A DNA stretch of 64,000 nt from Acetobacter sacchari (GCF_017377715.1 NZ_JAFVMF010000007.1:1-64000); one strand, 5' to 3'. Numbered from the stretch's first letter, positions 8,196 to 18,558 are shown. The notes: generated by a model not told the origin, from the sequence alone. Numbers and translations: made by a program.

Positions 8196-9317
8196 ATGGT
8201 AGGCAGCATTCAAAACACGGGCGAACGCGCGGCAGGTTTGTCGCCGATTGATCTTGGCGGGGTGATTCTGGAGACGCCGGTCATTCTCGCGCCGATGGCT
8301 GGCGTGACGGACGTCCCTTTTCGGCGTCTCGCGCGGCGCCTGGGCGCAGGGCTCGTGGTCTCCGAAATGATCGCTTCGTGGGCAATGGTGCGGGAGAATG
8401 AGGCGACTCTTCGTATGGCCGAAGTCGCCGGGCCGGAGGGGTTGAACTCGATTCAGCTCGCAGGATGCGATCCTGATGCGATGGCGGAGGCGGCGCGCAT
8501 CGCTGTCGGTCGGGGCGCCAATATCATCGACATCAATTTCGGTTGCCCCGTGAAGAAGGTGGCGGTCGGGCAAATGGCCGGATCGGCCCTGATGCGTGAC
8601 GAAGTGGCGGCCGGCCGCCTGCTGGAGGCGACGGTGAGGGCAGTCGGCACGCCGGTGACGCTAAAAATGCGCATGGGCTGGGACCACGACCACCTGAACG
8701 CCCCGAGGCTCGCGCGTATCGCGCAGGAGGCGGGAATACGCATGGTGACGGTGCATGGTCGCACACGTCAGCAGTTTTACAACGGCGTCGCGGACTGGGG
8801 CTTCATCCGCAACGTCAAGGACGCCGTTCGGATTCCGGTTATCGTCAACGGCGACATTCTTACGGTGGAGGACGCGCGTGAGGCTCTGGCGCGTTCGGGG
8901 GCCGATGGCGTGATGATCGGTCGTGGTTGCTACGGACGACCATGGTTTCTGGCGCAGGTGGCGCAGGCGTTGAGAACGGGCGTGACGCCAGCAGATCCCG
9001 ATCTGCCGACGGAGCGGGCCATTGTTCTCGAGCACTACGACGCCATGCTCGCGCATTTCGGGCGGGGGCCCGGCATGCGTCTGGCCCGCAAGCACGTGTC
9101 CTGGTACTCCGCCGGACTTCCGGATTCCGCCGGCTTTCGTTCGGCGGTGAACCGCATGGATGACGTCGAGGAGGTCATCGCCGCGATCAACGCGTTTTAC
9201 GACAGGCAGATCGCCGCTGGCGCAATGCGGGAAGTCCGGAAATCGCGTGTGCTCGACGCTGCCTCCGCGGATGGCGGAGAAGTGGATGAACGGACGGAAG
9301 CGTTGTGCGCGGCATGA
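8196..9317 (+). CDS. dusB: tRNA-dihydrouridine synthase B
   Basis: An FMN/NADPH flavoenzyme reducing uridine in the tRNA D-loop, formerly NifR3. The 373-residue protein has LAPMAGVTDVPFRRL near residue 31 (FMN binding), the catalytic Cys117 in INFGCPVKK, and the TIM-barrel motifs VTVHGRTRQQFYNG and VNGDI, GADGVMIGRGCYGRPW. The start at 8196 gives about 20 residues before the conserved core and lies directly behind a promoter-like sequence with no visible Shine-Dalgarno. Its stop overlaps the ntrB ATG (ATGA). dusB leading ntrBC is the normal alphaproteobacterial arrangement. Confidence 0.95.
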   Translation: MVGSIQNTGERAAGLSPIDLGGVILETPVILAPMAGVTDVPFRRLARRLGAGLVVSEMIASWAMVRENEATLRMAEVAGPEGLNSIQLAGCDPDAMAEAARIAVGRGANIIDINFGCPVKKVAVGQMAGSALMRDEVAAGRLLEATVRAVGTPVTLKMRMGWDHDHLNAPRLARIAQEAGIRMVTVHGRTRQQFYNGVADWGFIRNVKDAVRIPVIVNGDILTVEDAREALARSGADGVMIGRGCYGRPWFLAQVAQALRTGVTPADPDLPTERAIVLEHYDAMLAHFGRGPGMRLARKHVSWYSAGLPDSAGFRSAVNRMDDVEEVIAAINAFYDRQIAAGAMREVRKSRVLDAASADGGEVDERTEALCAA

Positions 9318-10462
9318 ACCATCTGGCTCCGCGCAGCGTCTCGCGTGACGGGGCCTCCGGCGCCGTCGCTCAGGAGAGAATTCCTGAGGCCGCCCTGCTG
9401 CTGGATTGTCTGCCCGCGCCCGTGATGCTGATTGGCGCTGGGGACGCGATCCTGACCGTCAACAGCGCCGCCGAGATGTTTTTCGCCCGGTCGCGGGCTC
9501 AGCTGAAGCGCGAACCGCTCTCCGATCTGGTGCCTCCTGACCATCCGCTTTTTCTGTTGTTGAGGCAGGTGCGAGAGATCGGCGGCTCGGTGACGGAGCA
9601 CGGACTGGTTCTGAGCACGCCGCGTTTCCAGCATGACGGCGTCAGCGTTCAGGGATCGGACGTGCCGGACTTCCCCGGGCAGGTGCTGCTGGTCTTTCAG
9701 GATGAATCTGCGGCGAAAGCGCTGGACCGACAGCTTACGTTTCGTTCCGCCGCGCGAAGCGTGGCTGGCATGGCGGCGATTCTTGCGCACGAAGTGAAAA
9801 ATCCGCTGTCGGGCATTCGTGGCGCGGCGCAGTTGCTGGAGGGCTCCGTTGGAGAGACGGACCGGGAACTTGCGGTGCTTATTCGCGACGAGGCCGACCG
9901 TATCCGCTCGCTGGTGGAGCGGATGGAGATTTTCAACGAAAAACCGGTCGGAAGACGGCCGGTCAACATACACCGCGTTCTGGAACATGTGCGGACGCTT
10001 GCGGAGAACGGCGTCGCCAGCGGCGTTCCCATCGTCGAATCATATGATCCGTCCTTGCCGCCGGTCTGGGGAAATCGAGACGAACTGGTTCAGGTCCTGC
10101 TCAATCTTGTGAAAAACGCCGCCGAAGCGATTACCGGCGCTGGCGGGGGCGGGACGATCACCCTGGCCACCGCGTACAGGCAGGGCATTCGTCTGGCTGT
10201 GCCAGGAACAGGGCAGCGGCGGCACCTCCCGCTGCTCGTTACAATCAGGGACACCGGGCCGGGCATATCGGAAACCGTGCGCCCGCATCTGTTCGAGCCG
10301 TTTCTGACCACCAAGGCCGCGGGATCTGGTCTGGGGCTGGCGCTGGCCGGAAAGATCGTCAACGACCACGGCGGCATTATCGAGGTCGAAAGCCGCCCGG
10401 GATGCACGGAGGTCAGTCTGCATTTGCCGGTGGTGACCGAGGAAACCGGCGCGGTTGCATAA
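9314..10462 (+). CDS. ntrB: Nitrogen regulation sensor histidine kinase NtrB
   Basis: A 382-residue soluble histidine kinase that phosphorylates or dephosphorylates NtrC according to nitrogen status through PII. A PAS domain (about 30-130) precedes the HisKA segment with H159 in ILAHEVKNPLSGIRG, then the ATPase motifs NLVKNAAEA (N box), DTGPGIS (G1) and GSGLGLALAGKIV (G2). The ATG at 9314 overlaps the dusB stop, favouring it over an upstream GTG at 9305. Unusually, 132 bp with a perfect palindrome separate it from ntrC. Confidence 0.96.
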   Translation: MNHLAPRSVSRDGASGAVAQERIPEAALLLDCLPAPVMLIGAGDAILTVNSAAEMFFARSRAQLKREPLSDLVPPDHPLFLLLRQVREIGGSVTEHGLVLSTPRFQHDGVSVQGSDVPDFPGQVLLVFQDESAAKALDRQLTFRSAARSVAGMAAILAHEVKNPLSGIRGAAQLLEGSVGETDRELAVLIRDEADRIRSLVERMEIFNEKPVGRRPVNIHRVLEHVRTLAENGVASGVPIVESYDPSLPPVWGNRDELVQVLLNLVKNAAEAITGAGGGGTITLATAYRQGIRLAVPGTGQRRHLPLLVTIRDTGPGISETVRPHLFEPFLTTKAAGSGLGLALAGKIVNDHGGIIEVESRPGCTEVSLHLPVVTEETGAVA

Positions 10463-10547
10463 ACTGCGGTCCGACGAAGCGGCGTCTGGAGATCGGGCGC
10501 TGCTTGCTGTAGTGCCTGCGCGAGCCGAAACCGGCTTCTCTTCATTT

Positions 10548-10563
10548 CCCGCATGCATGCGGG
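10548..10563. promoter_or_regulatory. 16-bp palindrome between ntrB and ntrC
   Basis: CCCGCATGCATGCGGG is a perfect inverted repeat 31 bp before the ntrC ATG, followed by ttattctgtttt. A smaller hairpin (agccg-aaac-cggct) lies just upstream. It may be an operator or a weak attenuator; it does not match the NtrC consensus (TGCACC-type half-sites). Confidence 0.5.
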
Positions 10564-10594
10564 TTATTCTGTTTTCGAGAGATATTCCGTTCCC

Positions 10595-12067
10595 ATGACT
10601 TTGCCCACGATCCTGATCGCCGACGATGACCGGTCGATCCGCACGGTTCTCAGTCAGGCCCTCGGGCGGGCTGGATATCAGGTGCGTTCCACCGCCAGCG
10701 CGAGCGCGCTGTGGCAATGGGTGGAGGACGGCGAGGGCGATCTGGTCATCACCGACGTCGTCATGCCGGACGAGAATGGTCTCGACCTCATTCCGCGCAT
10801 CCGTCGCGCCCGTCCCGACCTGCGGGTGCTGGTGATGAGCGCGCAATCCACGCTGGTGACCGCAGTGAAGGCCACGCAGCGCGGCGCCTTCGAATATCTG
10901 CCAAAACCGTTCGATCTCACGGAGCTTCTTTCCGTCGTCGAGCGCGCCCTGGCCACGCCTGCGCCTGCATCGGGCCTGAGCGTCCCGCCGCAAGGCGACG
11001 ACGGGATGCCGCTGATCGGCCGCTCCATGGCGATGCAGGATATCTATCGCATCATTGCCCGCCTCACGACGTCCGACCTGACAGTGATGATCAACGGCGA
11101 GAGCGGCACGGGCAAGGAGCTTGTGGCTCGGGCGCTGCACGACTACGGGCGGCGTCGCACTGGGCCTTTCGTAGCAGTGAACATGGCGGCGATCCCGCGT
11201 GACCTGATCGAGAGTGAATTGTTCGGCCATGAACGCGGGGCATTCAATGGCGCCACGGCGCGCAATCCGGGCCGCTTCGAGCAGGCGGCCGGAGGGACGC
11301 TGTTCCTCGACGAGATTGGCGACATGCCGCTGGAGGCGCAGACGCGACTGCTGCGGGTGTTGCAAGACGGCGAGTTCACTTCGGCGGGAGGCCGCAGCCC
11401 CATCAAGGCGAACGTCCGGATCGTGGCTGCGACGCACCGCGACCTCAATCAGATGATCCGGGCGGGCGCTTTCCGCGAAGACCTGTTCTACCGCCTCAAT
11501 GTCGTGCCGATCCGCCTGCCGCCCCTGCGGGAGCGGGTGGAGGACATTCCGCTGCTCGCACAGCATTTTCTGGAGCGTTGTTCGGAGGGCGGTCAGCTTC
11601 CCAAGCAACTGTCCGAAGACGCCGTGGCGCGGCTTCAGGCATGGCGCTGGCCCGGCAACGTGCGCGAGCTTGAGAACCTGATGCGGCGCGTCACCGCGCT
11701 GTATCCGCAGGAGACCATCACCGGCGCGTTGATCGACCATGAGCTGTCGGAAAGCGTGCGCGAGGACTCTCGTGCGGCCAGCCATCAGGCCGCCCTCTCG
11801 GATGACGAGACGCTCTCCGATGCGGTGAGCCGCCATATCCGTCGTTACTTCGCCGCAGGTAACGACGGCGCTCCCTTGCAGGATGTGTACGACAGGGTGA
11901 TCGCCGAGGTCGAACGGCCATTGATTCAGATGACGCTCGCCGCGACGCGGGGAAATCAGATCAAGGCGGCGGCGATGCTCGGTCTTAACCGCAACACCCT
12001 GCGCAAGAAGATCCGCGATCTGAATATTCCCGTGATGAAGGGGCCGATCGCGAGGGAGGCCGATTGA
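10595..12067 (+). CDS. ntrC: Nitrogen response regulator NtrC (variant GAFTGA)
   Basis: A 490-residue NtrC-family activator: receiver domain with D54 as phospho-acceptor and K104, AAA+ domain with Walker A GESGTGKE (168-175) and Walker B LFLDEIGD, and a Fis-type helix-turn-helix at the C-terminus ([16 protein letters not shown]). The sigma-54 contact loop reads GAFNGA (215-220) instead of GAFTGA; the threonine at this position is critical in characterised enhancer-binding proteins. Start ATG 10595 gives the conserved receiver N-terminus. It follows ntrB by 132 bp and precedes ntrY by 67 bp. Identity is firm; the mode of transcription activation is uncertain. Confidence 0.95.
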   Translation: MTLPTILIADDDRSIRTVLSQALGRAGYQVRSTASASALWQWVEDGEGDLVITDVVMPDENGLDLIPRIRRARPDLRVLVMSAQSTLVTAVKATQRGAFEYLPKPFDLTELLSVVERALATPAPASGLSVPPQGDDGMPLIGRSMAMQDIYRIIARLTTSDLTVMINGESGTGKELVARALHDYGRRRTGPFVAVNMAAIPRDLIESELFGHERGAFNGATARNPGRFEQAAGGTLFLDEIGDMPLEAQTRLLRVLQDGEFTSAGGRSPIKANVRIVAATHRDLNQMIRAGAFREDLFYRLNVVPIRLPPLRERVEDIPLLAQHFLERCSEGGQLPKQLSEDAVARLQAWRWPGNVRELENLMRRVTALYPQETITGALIDHELSESVREDSRAASHQAALSDDETLSDAVSRHIRRYFAAGNDGAPLQDVYDRVIAEVERPLIQMTLAATRGNQIKAAAMLGLNRNTLRKKIRDLNIPVMKGPIAREAD

Positions 12068-12134
12068 GGCGCGACGACACGCCGCGCGCCACATGCGTGT
12101 GGCTCTGTGCACCCACTGAACCGGGACTTCGTCG

Positions 12135-14513
12135 ATGAGCGGGAATGAAACATCCGCAGAGGCTGCGCGTGCGAACGCCCCGTCAGCGGCGAACGCTCTG
12201 ACGGCGGGCGAGGGGCAGGAGCGGCGCTTGTTGCTTGGGCGCATGCGCTGGGCGCTCGATCTGCGCAGCGTCGTCGTCATTCTGGTCGCGCTGGCGCTGG
12301 TTCTGGGATTCGCGACGTTCGTGGTGCTTTCGGGCGGCTCGGCGCTGGCCCATCACCCCGTGTTGCAGACCTGTGTGTTCGTCGGAAACGCGCTTGCACT
12401 TATCCTGCTCGCGCTTATTTTCGGTTCTCGCGTCCGTAGCGTTGTCGCCGATACGCGCAGCGGGCTGGCAGGGACACGGCTGCATGTCCGGCTTGTGGCC
12501 TTGTTCGGCCTCGTCGCGGTTGCGCCGACAATTCTTGTCGGCGTGTTTGCGACGCTGTTCTTCAATTACGGCATCCAGATATGGTTTTCCGACAGGGTCA
12601 ACACGGCGCTGAACGAGGCGTTGCTCGCGTCGCGCGGATATCTGACCGAACACAACGCCAATATCCGCACAGACGCCTTCTCCCTCTCCAACTACCTTGT
12701 CAGCGCGGAAAACGAGCTGTCCGGGAATGGCGGGGACCTGATGCACGACCCGGCCAGTCTGGGGGAAATGCTGGACAGTCAGGCGACTGTGCGAGGACTG
12801 ACCGAGGCGGTTGTCTATGACCCGCTGACCAACAAGGTCGTCGCGTCAGGTGGCCTGCTGAGCCATGCCGGTTACAACGAACCGCTTCCGCCTCCAGCCG
12901 CCACGATGATGGCGCGGGCGAACGATGTCGCGATTTACGACAGTCCGGATGAAAAATCGGTGCGGGCGGTCGTCTCTCTGGGCGTCACACCGGAATTGAT
13001 GCTGGTGATAACACGTCCGGTCGATCCGGAAATCGTCGGCCACATGCGCAAGACTGAGCGCGTCGTCGCGGATTACCATCGCCTGAACAACAACCGCGCG
13101 AAGATTCAGTTCACGTTCGTGATGATCTTTGCGCTGGTGGCGCTTCTGGTCCTCGCGATGGCCGCGTTGATGGGGCTTGCGCTTGCAAACCAGATAGCGC
13201 GGCCCCTCGGGCTTCTGATGGTCGCGTCGCGCCGGATCAGCGAGGGCGATCTCGCGGTCCGCGTTCCAGAGGGCGGCGGCGACGACGAAATCACCAGCCT
13301 GTCGCGCGCGTTCAACCGAATGACTGACGAACTGTCGAGCCAGCGTTCGGAGCTGATGTCGGCCTACGCGCAAATCAACGAGCGGCGCCGCTTCACGGAG
13401 GCTGTGCTATCGGGCGTGTCGGCAGGCGTGATCGGCCTCGACGCGCTGACGCGGGTCGAACTGCCGAACCGGGCCGCGTCGGAGCTGCTCAACCGCGATC
13501 TTACGCTTGCGGTCGGCGAAAAGCTGTCGGATGCGATTCCGGAGTTCGCCTCTATCCTCGACGATCTGCGTCAGGGCTCGGACCGCGCTCTGACGAGGGA
13601 AGTGCAGATCGGGCCAACAGGAAACCGCCGTGTGCTGCTGGTTCGGGTCGCAGCCGAACTGCGGGGCAGCGTCACACGCGGCTACGTGGTGACATTTGAT
13701 GACATCACCGCGCTGCAGGCGGCTCAGCGGAAGGCTGCGTGGGCTGACGTAGCGCGTCGTATCGCCCATGAGATCAAAAATCCGCTGACCCCGATCCAGT
13801 TGGCTGCGGAGCGCCTGAAGCGGCGCTTTCTGCGGGAAATCACGTCCGACCCGGAGACGTTCCAGCAATGCGCTGACACAATCGTGAGGCAGGTTGGCGA
13901 CATCGGGCGTATGGTGGACGAATTTTCGTCCTTTGCGCGCATGCCGCAGCCGAAAATCGCGACGGAGGAAGTGTCGCGCATCGTGCGGGAGGCTTTGGTG
14001 CTTCAGCGCGACGCCCACCCGGAGATCGTCTATTCAGTGATCGGGCCGGACCATGGCCTTGTCGCGCCGTGCGACAGGCGGCAGATCGGACAGGCGCTGA
14101 CCAATCTGCTGCAGAACGCGGCTGACGCCATATCGATGACCGGTCGGGCGAACATTGCGGCGCTGGCCACAGACAGGCGAGACGACAACGTTGGGGACGC
14201 TCCGCGCGTTCATCATCCGGATGGCGTGATCGGCGCGATCACCGTCGAAATCACGGAGAAGGACGGACGCGTGAGCATAGCCATAGTGGACGACGGGGTC
14301 GGCTTGCCGCGGGAGGACCGGGATCGGCTGACCGAGCCGTATGTCACTCACAAGCCGAAGGGAACCGGTCTGGGGCTGGCCATCGTGAAGAAAATCATGG
14401 AAGACCATGAAGGCAGTGTTCAACTCTCCGATCGGCCCGGGCGCCCGGGAAGCGAGGCAGTTCTGATTTTACCCGTCAAGGATTCAGCACGGAAAGAAAA
14501 CGATGGCGTATGA
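12135..14513 (+). CDS. ntrY: Membrane sensor histidine kinase NtrY
   Basis: A 792-residue membrane kinase partnering NtrX. The N-terminus has three or four transmembrane helices (about residues 45-150), a roughly 150-residue extracytoplasmic part, another helix near residue 335, then HAMP (NQIARPLGLLMVASRRISEGDLAVRVPE read in parts), a PAS region, HisKA with the phospho-His in RIAHEIKNPLTP, and ATPase motifs NLLQNAADA, DDGVGLP and GTGLGLAIVKKI. Its end overlaps ntrX by 11 bp. NtrYX is linked in relatives to nitrogen, redox and envelope control. The stimulus here is unknown. Confidence 0.95.
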   Translation: MSGNETSAEAARANAPSAANALTAGEGQERRLLLGRMRWALDLRSVVVILVALALVLGFATFVVLSGGSALAHHPVLQTCVFVGNALALILLALIFGSRVRSVVADTRSGLAGTRLHVRLVALFGLVAVAPTILVGVFATLFFNYGIQIWFSDRVNTALNEALLASRGYLTEHNANIRTDAFSLSNYLVSAENELSGNGGDLMHDPASLGEMLDSQATVRGLTEAVVYDPLTNKVVASGGLLSHAGYNEPLPPPAATMMARANDVAIYDSPDEKSVRAVVSLGVTPELMLVITRPVDPEIVGHMRKTERVVADYHRLNNNRAKIQFTFVMIFALVALLVLAMAALMGLALANQIARPLGLLMVASRRISEGDLAVRVPEGGGDDEITSLSRAFNRMTDELSSQRSELMSAYAQINERRRFTEAVLSGVSAGVIGLDALTRVELPNRAASELLNRDLTLAVGEKLSDAIPEFASILDDLRQGSDRALTREVQIGPTGNRRVLLVRVAAELRGSVTRGYVVTFDDITALQAAQRKAAWADVARRIAHEIKNPLTPIQLAAERLKRRFLREITSDPETFQQCADTIVRQVGDIGRMVDEFSSFARMPQPKIATEEVSRIVREALVLQRDAHPEIVYSVIGPDHGLVAPCDRRQIGQALTNLLQNAADAISMTGRANIAALATDRRDDNVGDAPRVHHPDGVIGAITVEITEKDGRVSIAIVDDGVGLPREDRDRLTEPYVTHKPKGTGLGLAIVKKIMEDHEGSVQLSDRPGRPGSEAVLILPVKDSARKENDGV

Positions 14514-15891
14514 AGTCCTGATCGTTGATGACGAGCCGGATATCCGCATGCTCATCGAAGGCGTGCTGCATGACGAAGGATACGAGACCCGGGTAGCTGG
14601 TGATTCGGAGGCGGCGCTCGCGGCTTTCCGCGCCCGTCGCCCTGCGCTGGTGATTCAGGATATCTGGTTGCAGGGATCGAAGCTGGACGGCCTTGATATT
14701 CTCAAGACCATGCATGCGGAGGATCCCTCCGTTCCAGTCGTAATGATTTCCGGGCACGGTACGATCGAGACGGCCGTCGCGGCTCTTCAGCACGGCGCGT
14801 ACGATTTCATCGAAAAGCCTTTCCAATCGGACCGACTGCTCGTGGTGACGCGTCGCGCGATCGAGGCGTCTCGTCTGGCGCGTGAAAACGCGGAACTGCG
14901 TCTTCGCGCCGGACCGGAAACCACGCTGTTCGGTGAAAGCGCTGCTATCGCCGCCGTTCGCACGCAGGTCGAACGCGTCGCCCCGACGGGATCGCGCGTG
15001 CTGATCACAGGTTCTCCCGGCGCGGGAAAGGAAGTGGCGGCGCGCATGATTCACGCGCGGTCGCGTCGCGCGGAAGGCCCGTTCATTGCGCTAAACTGCG
15101 CCACCCTGGCGCCGAGCCGATTCGAAGAGGAGCTGTTCGGCCTGGAAGGTCCGGAGGGAGCGCCGCGACGCATCGGCGTTTTGGAACGTGCGCATGGCGG
15201 CACGCTGCTGCTCGACGAAATCTCGGACATGCCGATCGAGACGCAGGGCAAGATCGTCCGCGCGCTCCAGGATCAAAGTTTCGAACGGATTGGCGGGGCT
15301 ACGCGCGTACGTGTCGACGTGCGGGTGATCTCCACCACCAATCGCGATCTGCATGTGGAGATCGCGGCGAGCCGATTCCGTGAGGATCTGTTTTACAGGC
15401 TCGCCGTTGTGCCGGTGCGTGTGCCCAGCCTGCGCGAACGGCGCGAGGACATTCCGGATCTCGCGCGGCTGTTTCTCACGCGCGCGGCCGAATCGGCGGG
15501 ATTGCCGGTGCGGGAACTGAGCATGGACGCCATTGCGGCGTTGCAGGCTTATGAATGGCCCGGCAACGCGCGAGAGTTACGGAATCTGATGGAGCGCCTG
15601 CTCATCATGATGCCGGGCAACGGGACTGAGCCGATTCGCGCGGATATGCTGCCTTCGACAATAGCGGAAGGCGCTCCCGCCCTTCTGAAGCTGGATTCGA
15701 ACGCCGACGTGATGAGTCTGCCGCTACGCGAGGCGCGAGACCTGTTCGAGACACAATATCTGCAGGCCCAGCTTTTGCGATTTGGCGGCAACATCAGCCG
15801 GACAGCTGGATTTGTCGGCATGGAGCGCAGCGCCCTGCACCGCAAGCTGAAACAGCTTGGCGTGACAGCGGACGAACGCGCCGGAGTATAG
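14503..15891 (+). CDS. ntrX: Response regulator NtrX (lacks GAFTGA)
   Basis: A 462-residue regulator: receiver with D53 in VIQDIW, AAA+ domain with Walker A GSPGAGKE (170-177) and Walker B TLLLDEISD, and a C-terminal Fis-type HTH (SRTAGFVGMERSALHRKLKQ). The loop that should hold GAFTGA reads LFGLEGPEGAPRRIG, so sigma-54 contact is unlikely. This is known for alphaproteobacterial NtrX proteins, which act as sigma-70-type regulators. The start overlaps the ntrY end, so translation is coupled. Confidence 0.95.
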   Translation: MAYEVLIVDDEPDIRMLIEGVLHDEGYETRVAGDSEAALAAFRARRPALVIQDIWLQGSKLDGLDILKTMHAEDPSVPVVMISGHGTIETAVAALQHGAYDFIEKPFQSDRLLVVTRRAIEASRLARENAELRLRAGPETTLFGESAAIAAVRTQVERVAPTGSRVLITGSPGAGKEVAARMIHARSRRAEGPFIALNCATLAPSRFEEELFGLEGPEGAPRRIGVLERAHGGTLLLDEISDMPIETQGKIVRALQDQSFERIGGATRVRVDVRVISTTNRDLHVEIAASRFREDLFYRLAVVPVRVPSLRERREDIPDLARLFLTRAAESAGLPVRELSMDAIAALQAYEWPGNARELRNLMERLLIMMPGNGTEPIRADMLPSTIAEGAPALLKLDSNADVMSLPLREARDLFETQYLQAQLLRFGGNISRTAGFVGMERSALHRKLKQLGVTADERAGV

Positions 15892-16296
15892 GCCGGGGGC
15901 AGGAGGGGTCGGACAAACGCGATGTCCGGTGGGCAGTACTGCGCCCGCCGCTATGGTGGCCGGAGCAACGGTGTGTTTTTTTCGGGAAACCCGGTGGTTC
16001 CGCCGCCGCCTTTCGTTACAAATCAACCGGCGCGGCTGGTCGATCACGGATCGGACGCGTCGTAGGGAACGCGGGACGAGACATGTCTAAATAAAAATAT
16101 ATCGTGTTTGTGAGGAAGCCCGGCGGGCTACGCGGGGCAAGCATCGCAAAGCGCTCTCGCCAGTGGCGGTAAATCTGCTTTAATGGTGAAACTGACATTT
16201 TGCGCGCCCGTTTCGGGGAAGGGGATACGACAATCTCCGCGCGTTCAACATTAATCGGCCGCAACAATAAAAAAAAGAAAAGCGCAGGACAACAAC
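15892..16296. other. Intergenic region ntrX-hfq
   Basis: About 400 bp without a convincing gene. The part after 16080 is AT-richer (ctaaataaaaatatatcgtg) and should hold the hfq promoter; no single -35/-10 pair stands out. The end is A-rich (aataaaaaaaagaaaag) just before the AGGA ribosome-binding site of hfq. Confidence 0.5.
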
Positions 16297-16602
16297 GTGG
16301 CAAAATCAGCACCTCAGACAGTACAGGATGTGTTTCTAGGGCATGTCCGGCGCGGCAAGGCGCCAGTCACTATCTTTCTTGTGAACGGCGTAAAGCTGCA
16401 GGGCGTCATCACCTGGTTCGATGCAGAAACCGTTTTGTTGCGTCGCGACGGCCATACGCAGCTGGTCTATAAACACGCCATCAGCACGGTCATGCCGCTG
16501 GTGCCAGTGAACATATTGGAGACCGCGACCGGAATTGCGGCGCAGGCGGGCACGGCGGCGCATGTGGAGAACGACGAAACCCTTGCCGACGACATCTACT
16601 GA
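16297..16602 (+). CDS. hfq: RNA chaperone Hfq
   Basis: A 101-residue Sm-like hexameric RNA chaperone that pairs small RNAs with mRNAs. It starts with GTG at 16297, behind AGGA. The Sm1 motif [20 protein letters not shown] (residues about 29-48) and Sm2 motif YKHAIST are present, together with [10 protein letters not shown] at the N-terminus. The C-terminal tail (about 30 residues, acidic end [10 protein letters not shown]) is longer than in minimal alphaproteobacterial Hfq. The hflX gene starts inside its 3' end, the classic hfq-hflX pair. Confidence 0.97.
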   Translation: MAKSAPQTVQDVFLGHVRRGKAPVTIFLVNGVKLQGVITWFDAETVLLRRDGHTQLVYKHAISTVMPLVPVNILETATGIAAQAGTAAHVENDETLADDIY

Positions 16603-17914
16603 CACCACTCCGGCCGCCACCCGGGCGGCCGTCATTCTTCCGTGGGAGCGTCCAGACAGAGATCAGGACGTTCGGGCCGCTGAAGCGCGGCTCGACGAAG
16701 CGGTCGGCCTGACGTCCTCCATCGGTCTTGTCGTCGTGTTGAGTGCGGTGCTTCTGCTGCGTGCGCGTCGCCCGGCGACGTTGCTCGGCAGTGGCCAGGT
16801 CGAATCGCTCAAAGCAGCGGTCGCGGACAAGGGCGTCGCCGTCGTTGTGATCGACGCACGTCTTTCCCCTGGCCAGCAACGCAATCTGGAGACGGCGCTC
16901 GGGTGCAAGGTCATCGACCGCACCGGGCTCATTCTGGATATTTTCGGCGCACGCGCTGCGACGCGGGAAGGAACGCTGCAGGTCGAACTGGCGCATCTGG
17001 AGTACCAGCGCTCGCGGCTGGTGCGCCTGTGGACCCATCTTGAGAGACAACGCGGCGGCTTCGGCTTCCTCGGCGGTCCCGGTGAAACCCAGATCGAGGC
17101 TGATCGCCGGATGATCGGCGACCGCATCGTGCGTCTGAAGCGCGAGCTTGAGCAGGTGCGGCGCACGCGTGGTCTGCACCGTTCCGCGCGTAAACGTGTG
17201 CCGTTCCCGGTCGTGGCGCTGGTGGGCTACACCAACGCCGGAAAGTCCACGCTGTTCAACGCGCTTACTGGCGCGTCGGTGATGGCGAGGGATCAGCTTT
17301 TCGCGACGCTCGATCCGACCATGCGCGGCATTGAACTGCCGTCAGGGCGGCGGGTGATTCTGTCGGATACGGTCGGCTTCATCAGCGAACTGCCGACCGA
17401 ACTGATCGCCGCGTTCCGAGCTACGTTGGAGGAGGTGGCGGAGGCGGACATCATCTTGCATGTACGCGACATCGCCCACCCTGATTCCTCCGCGCAGCGA
17501 TCGGACGTGCATTCCGTGCTCACCGGCATGGAGCGCGACGGCATGCTGGACGCCGAATGGCGGTCGCGAGTGATCGAGGTGCTGAACAAGGTCGATTTGC
17601 TCGCCGAGCCCAGAGCTCTGCCGTATCGGGACGATATCGTGCCGATTTCGGCCATGGCCGGCGATGGGCTGCCTGAATTGATGGAGGCCATCGACGAGCG
17701 CCTGACCAGCGCGATGGTCGTCGCCAGCTACAGGTTGCCGATTCACGAGGGCGCCGCAATTGCGTGGCTTTATGATCATGGCGAGGTTCTGGAGCGTGAT
17801 GACGGCGAGGAGAGAGTCTTCATAACCGTGCGTCTTCGCGACGCCGATAAATCGCGCTTCGCGGTTCAGTTCCGTTCGTTGCTAGCCACGATGGAAGAGG
17901 CGCCTGAAGCCTGA
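16562..17914 (+). CDS. hflX: GTPase HflX
   Basis: A ribosome-associated GTPase that splits or rescues stalled 50S/70S particles under stress. The 450-residue protein has the N-terminal HflX domain with the GSGQVE and [10 protein letters not shown] motifs, the glycine-rich [13 protein letters not shown] segment, and the GTPase motifs GYTNAGKS (G1), DTVGFI (G3) and NKVD (G4). The reading frame is open further upstream, but ATG 16562 (41 bp inside hfq) or TTG 16583 are the likely starts; either overlaps hfq, suggesting coupled translation. Confidence 0.94.
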   Translation: MWRTTKPLPTTSTDTTPAATRAAVILPWERPDRDQDVRAAEARLDEAVGLTSSIGLVVVLSAVLLLRARRPATLLGSGQVESLKAAVADKGVAVVVIDARLSPGQQRNLETALGCKVIDRTGLILDIFGARAATREGTLQVELAHLEYQRSRLVRLWTHLERQRGGFGFLGGPGETQIEADRRMIGDRIVRLKRELEQVRRTRGLHRSARKRVPFPVVALVGYTNAGKSTLFNALTGASVMARDQLFATLDPTMRGIELPSGRRVILSDTVGFISELPTELIAAFRATLEEVAEADIILHVRDIAHPDSSAQRSDVHSVLTGMERDGMLDAEWRSRVIEVLNKVDLLAEPRALPYRDDIVPISAMAGDGLPELMEAIDERLTSAMVVASYRLPIHEGAAIAWLYDHGEVLERDDGEERVFITVRLRDADKSRFAVQFRSLLATMEEAPEA

Positions 17915-18361
17915 AATCGGGTGATCGTCGCCGTGCGTCTCGTCCATGCGGGGCGCACGGCCTCAAGGCGATCACTGCAGGGACGGTTCGAAACCGTAGC
18001 TCTGGAAGTTCCGTGCCGAGCACAGTCCGATCAGGAAGCGCCTGACCGGATCAGAATGTTCGCTAAAAAACGAATCTGTGTCGAATTTGCCGGCCGCAAC
18101 GCGCCTGATTCGCGAGTGGGCCGGGGCTGAGCAATGCAGATGAGGAGTAGATTCACGAAATGCCGTGAATGGGGCAGACTCTGGCGGCGCGCCTCTAGAG
18201 AGCCTGTCTCGATCGCTTCTGCGGTCGGGCGATCATTTCCAATGTGCGTGCTGAAAGCGCCGATAGCGGCAGCGAACACGTGCGCGCGCCAAGAGCAACG
18301 GGATTTTTTATGCAGGTGTCAAATGACGCCACTGTCTCTAATCGATATAGATTTTTGAAAG
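17915..18361. other. Intergenic region hflX to tRNA-Asp
   Basis: About 450 bp with only short unconvincing frames. No clear terminator for hflX and no repeat was seen. The last 60 bases before the tRNA 3' end are AT-richer (taatcgatatagatttttgaaa). Confidence 0.4.
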
Positions 18362-18438
<77 letters not shown>

Positions 18439-18558
18439 TTTTTTCAACGAGCGCCTCGGTGAGGCGTCGTGTTGGCGCGACTTATAGCGGGGATTTCGAC
18501 GCTGGCAACACCTGTCGGAAAAATTTTTCCAACACGCCGCCGAAACATGGTCGCCCCC

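Noticed and set aside
10040..12280. A 746-codon open frame antisense to ntrB/ntrC
   Set aside because: It lies across real genes, has no recognisable family and follows from the high GC and codon bias of the sense genes.
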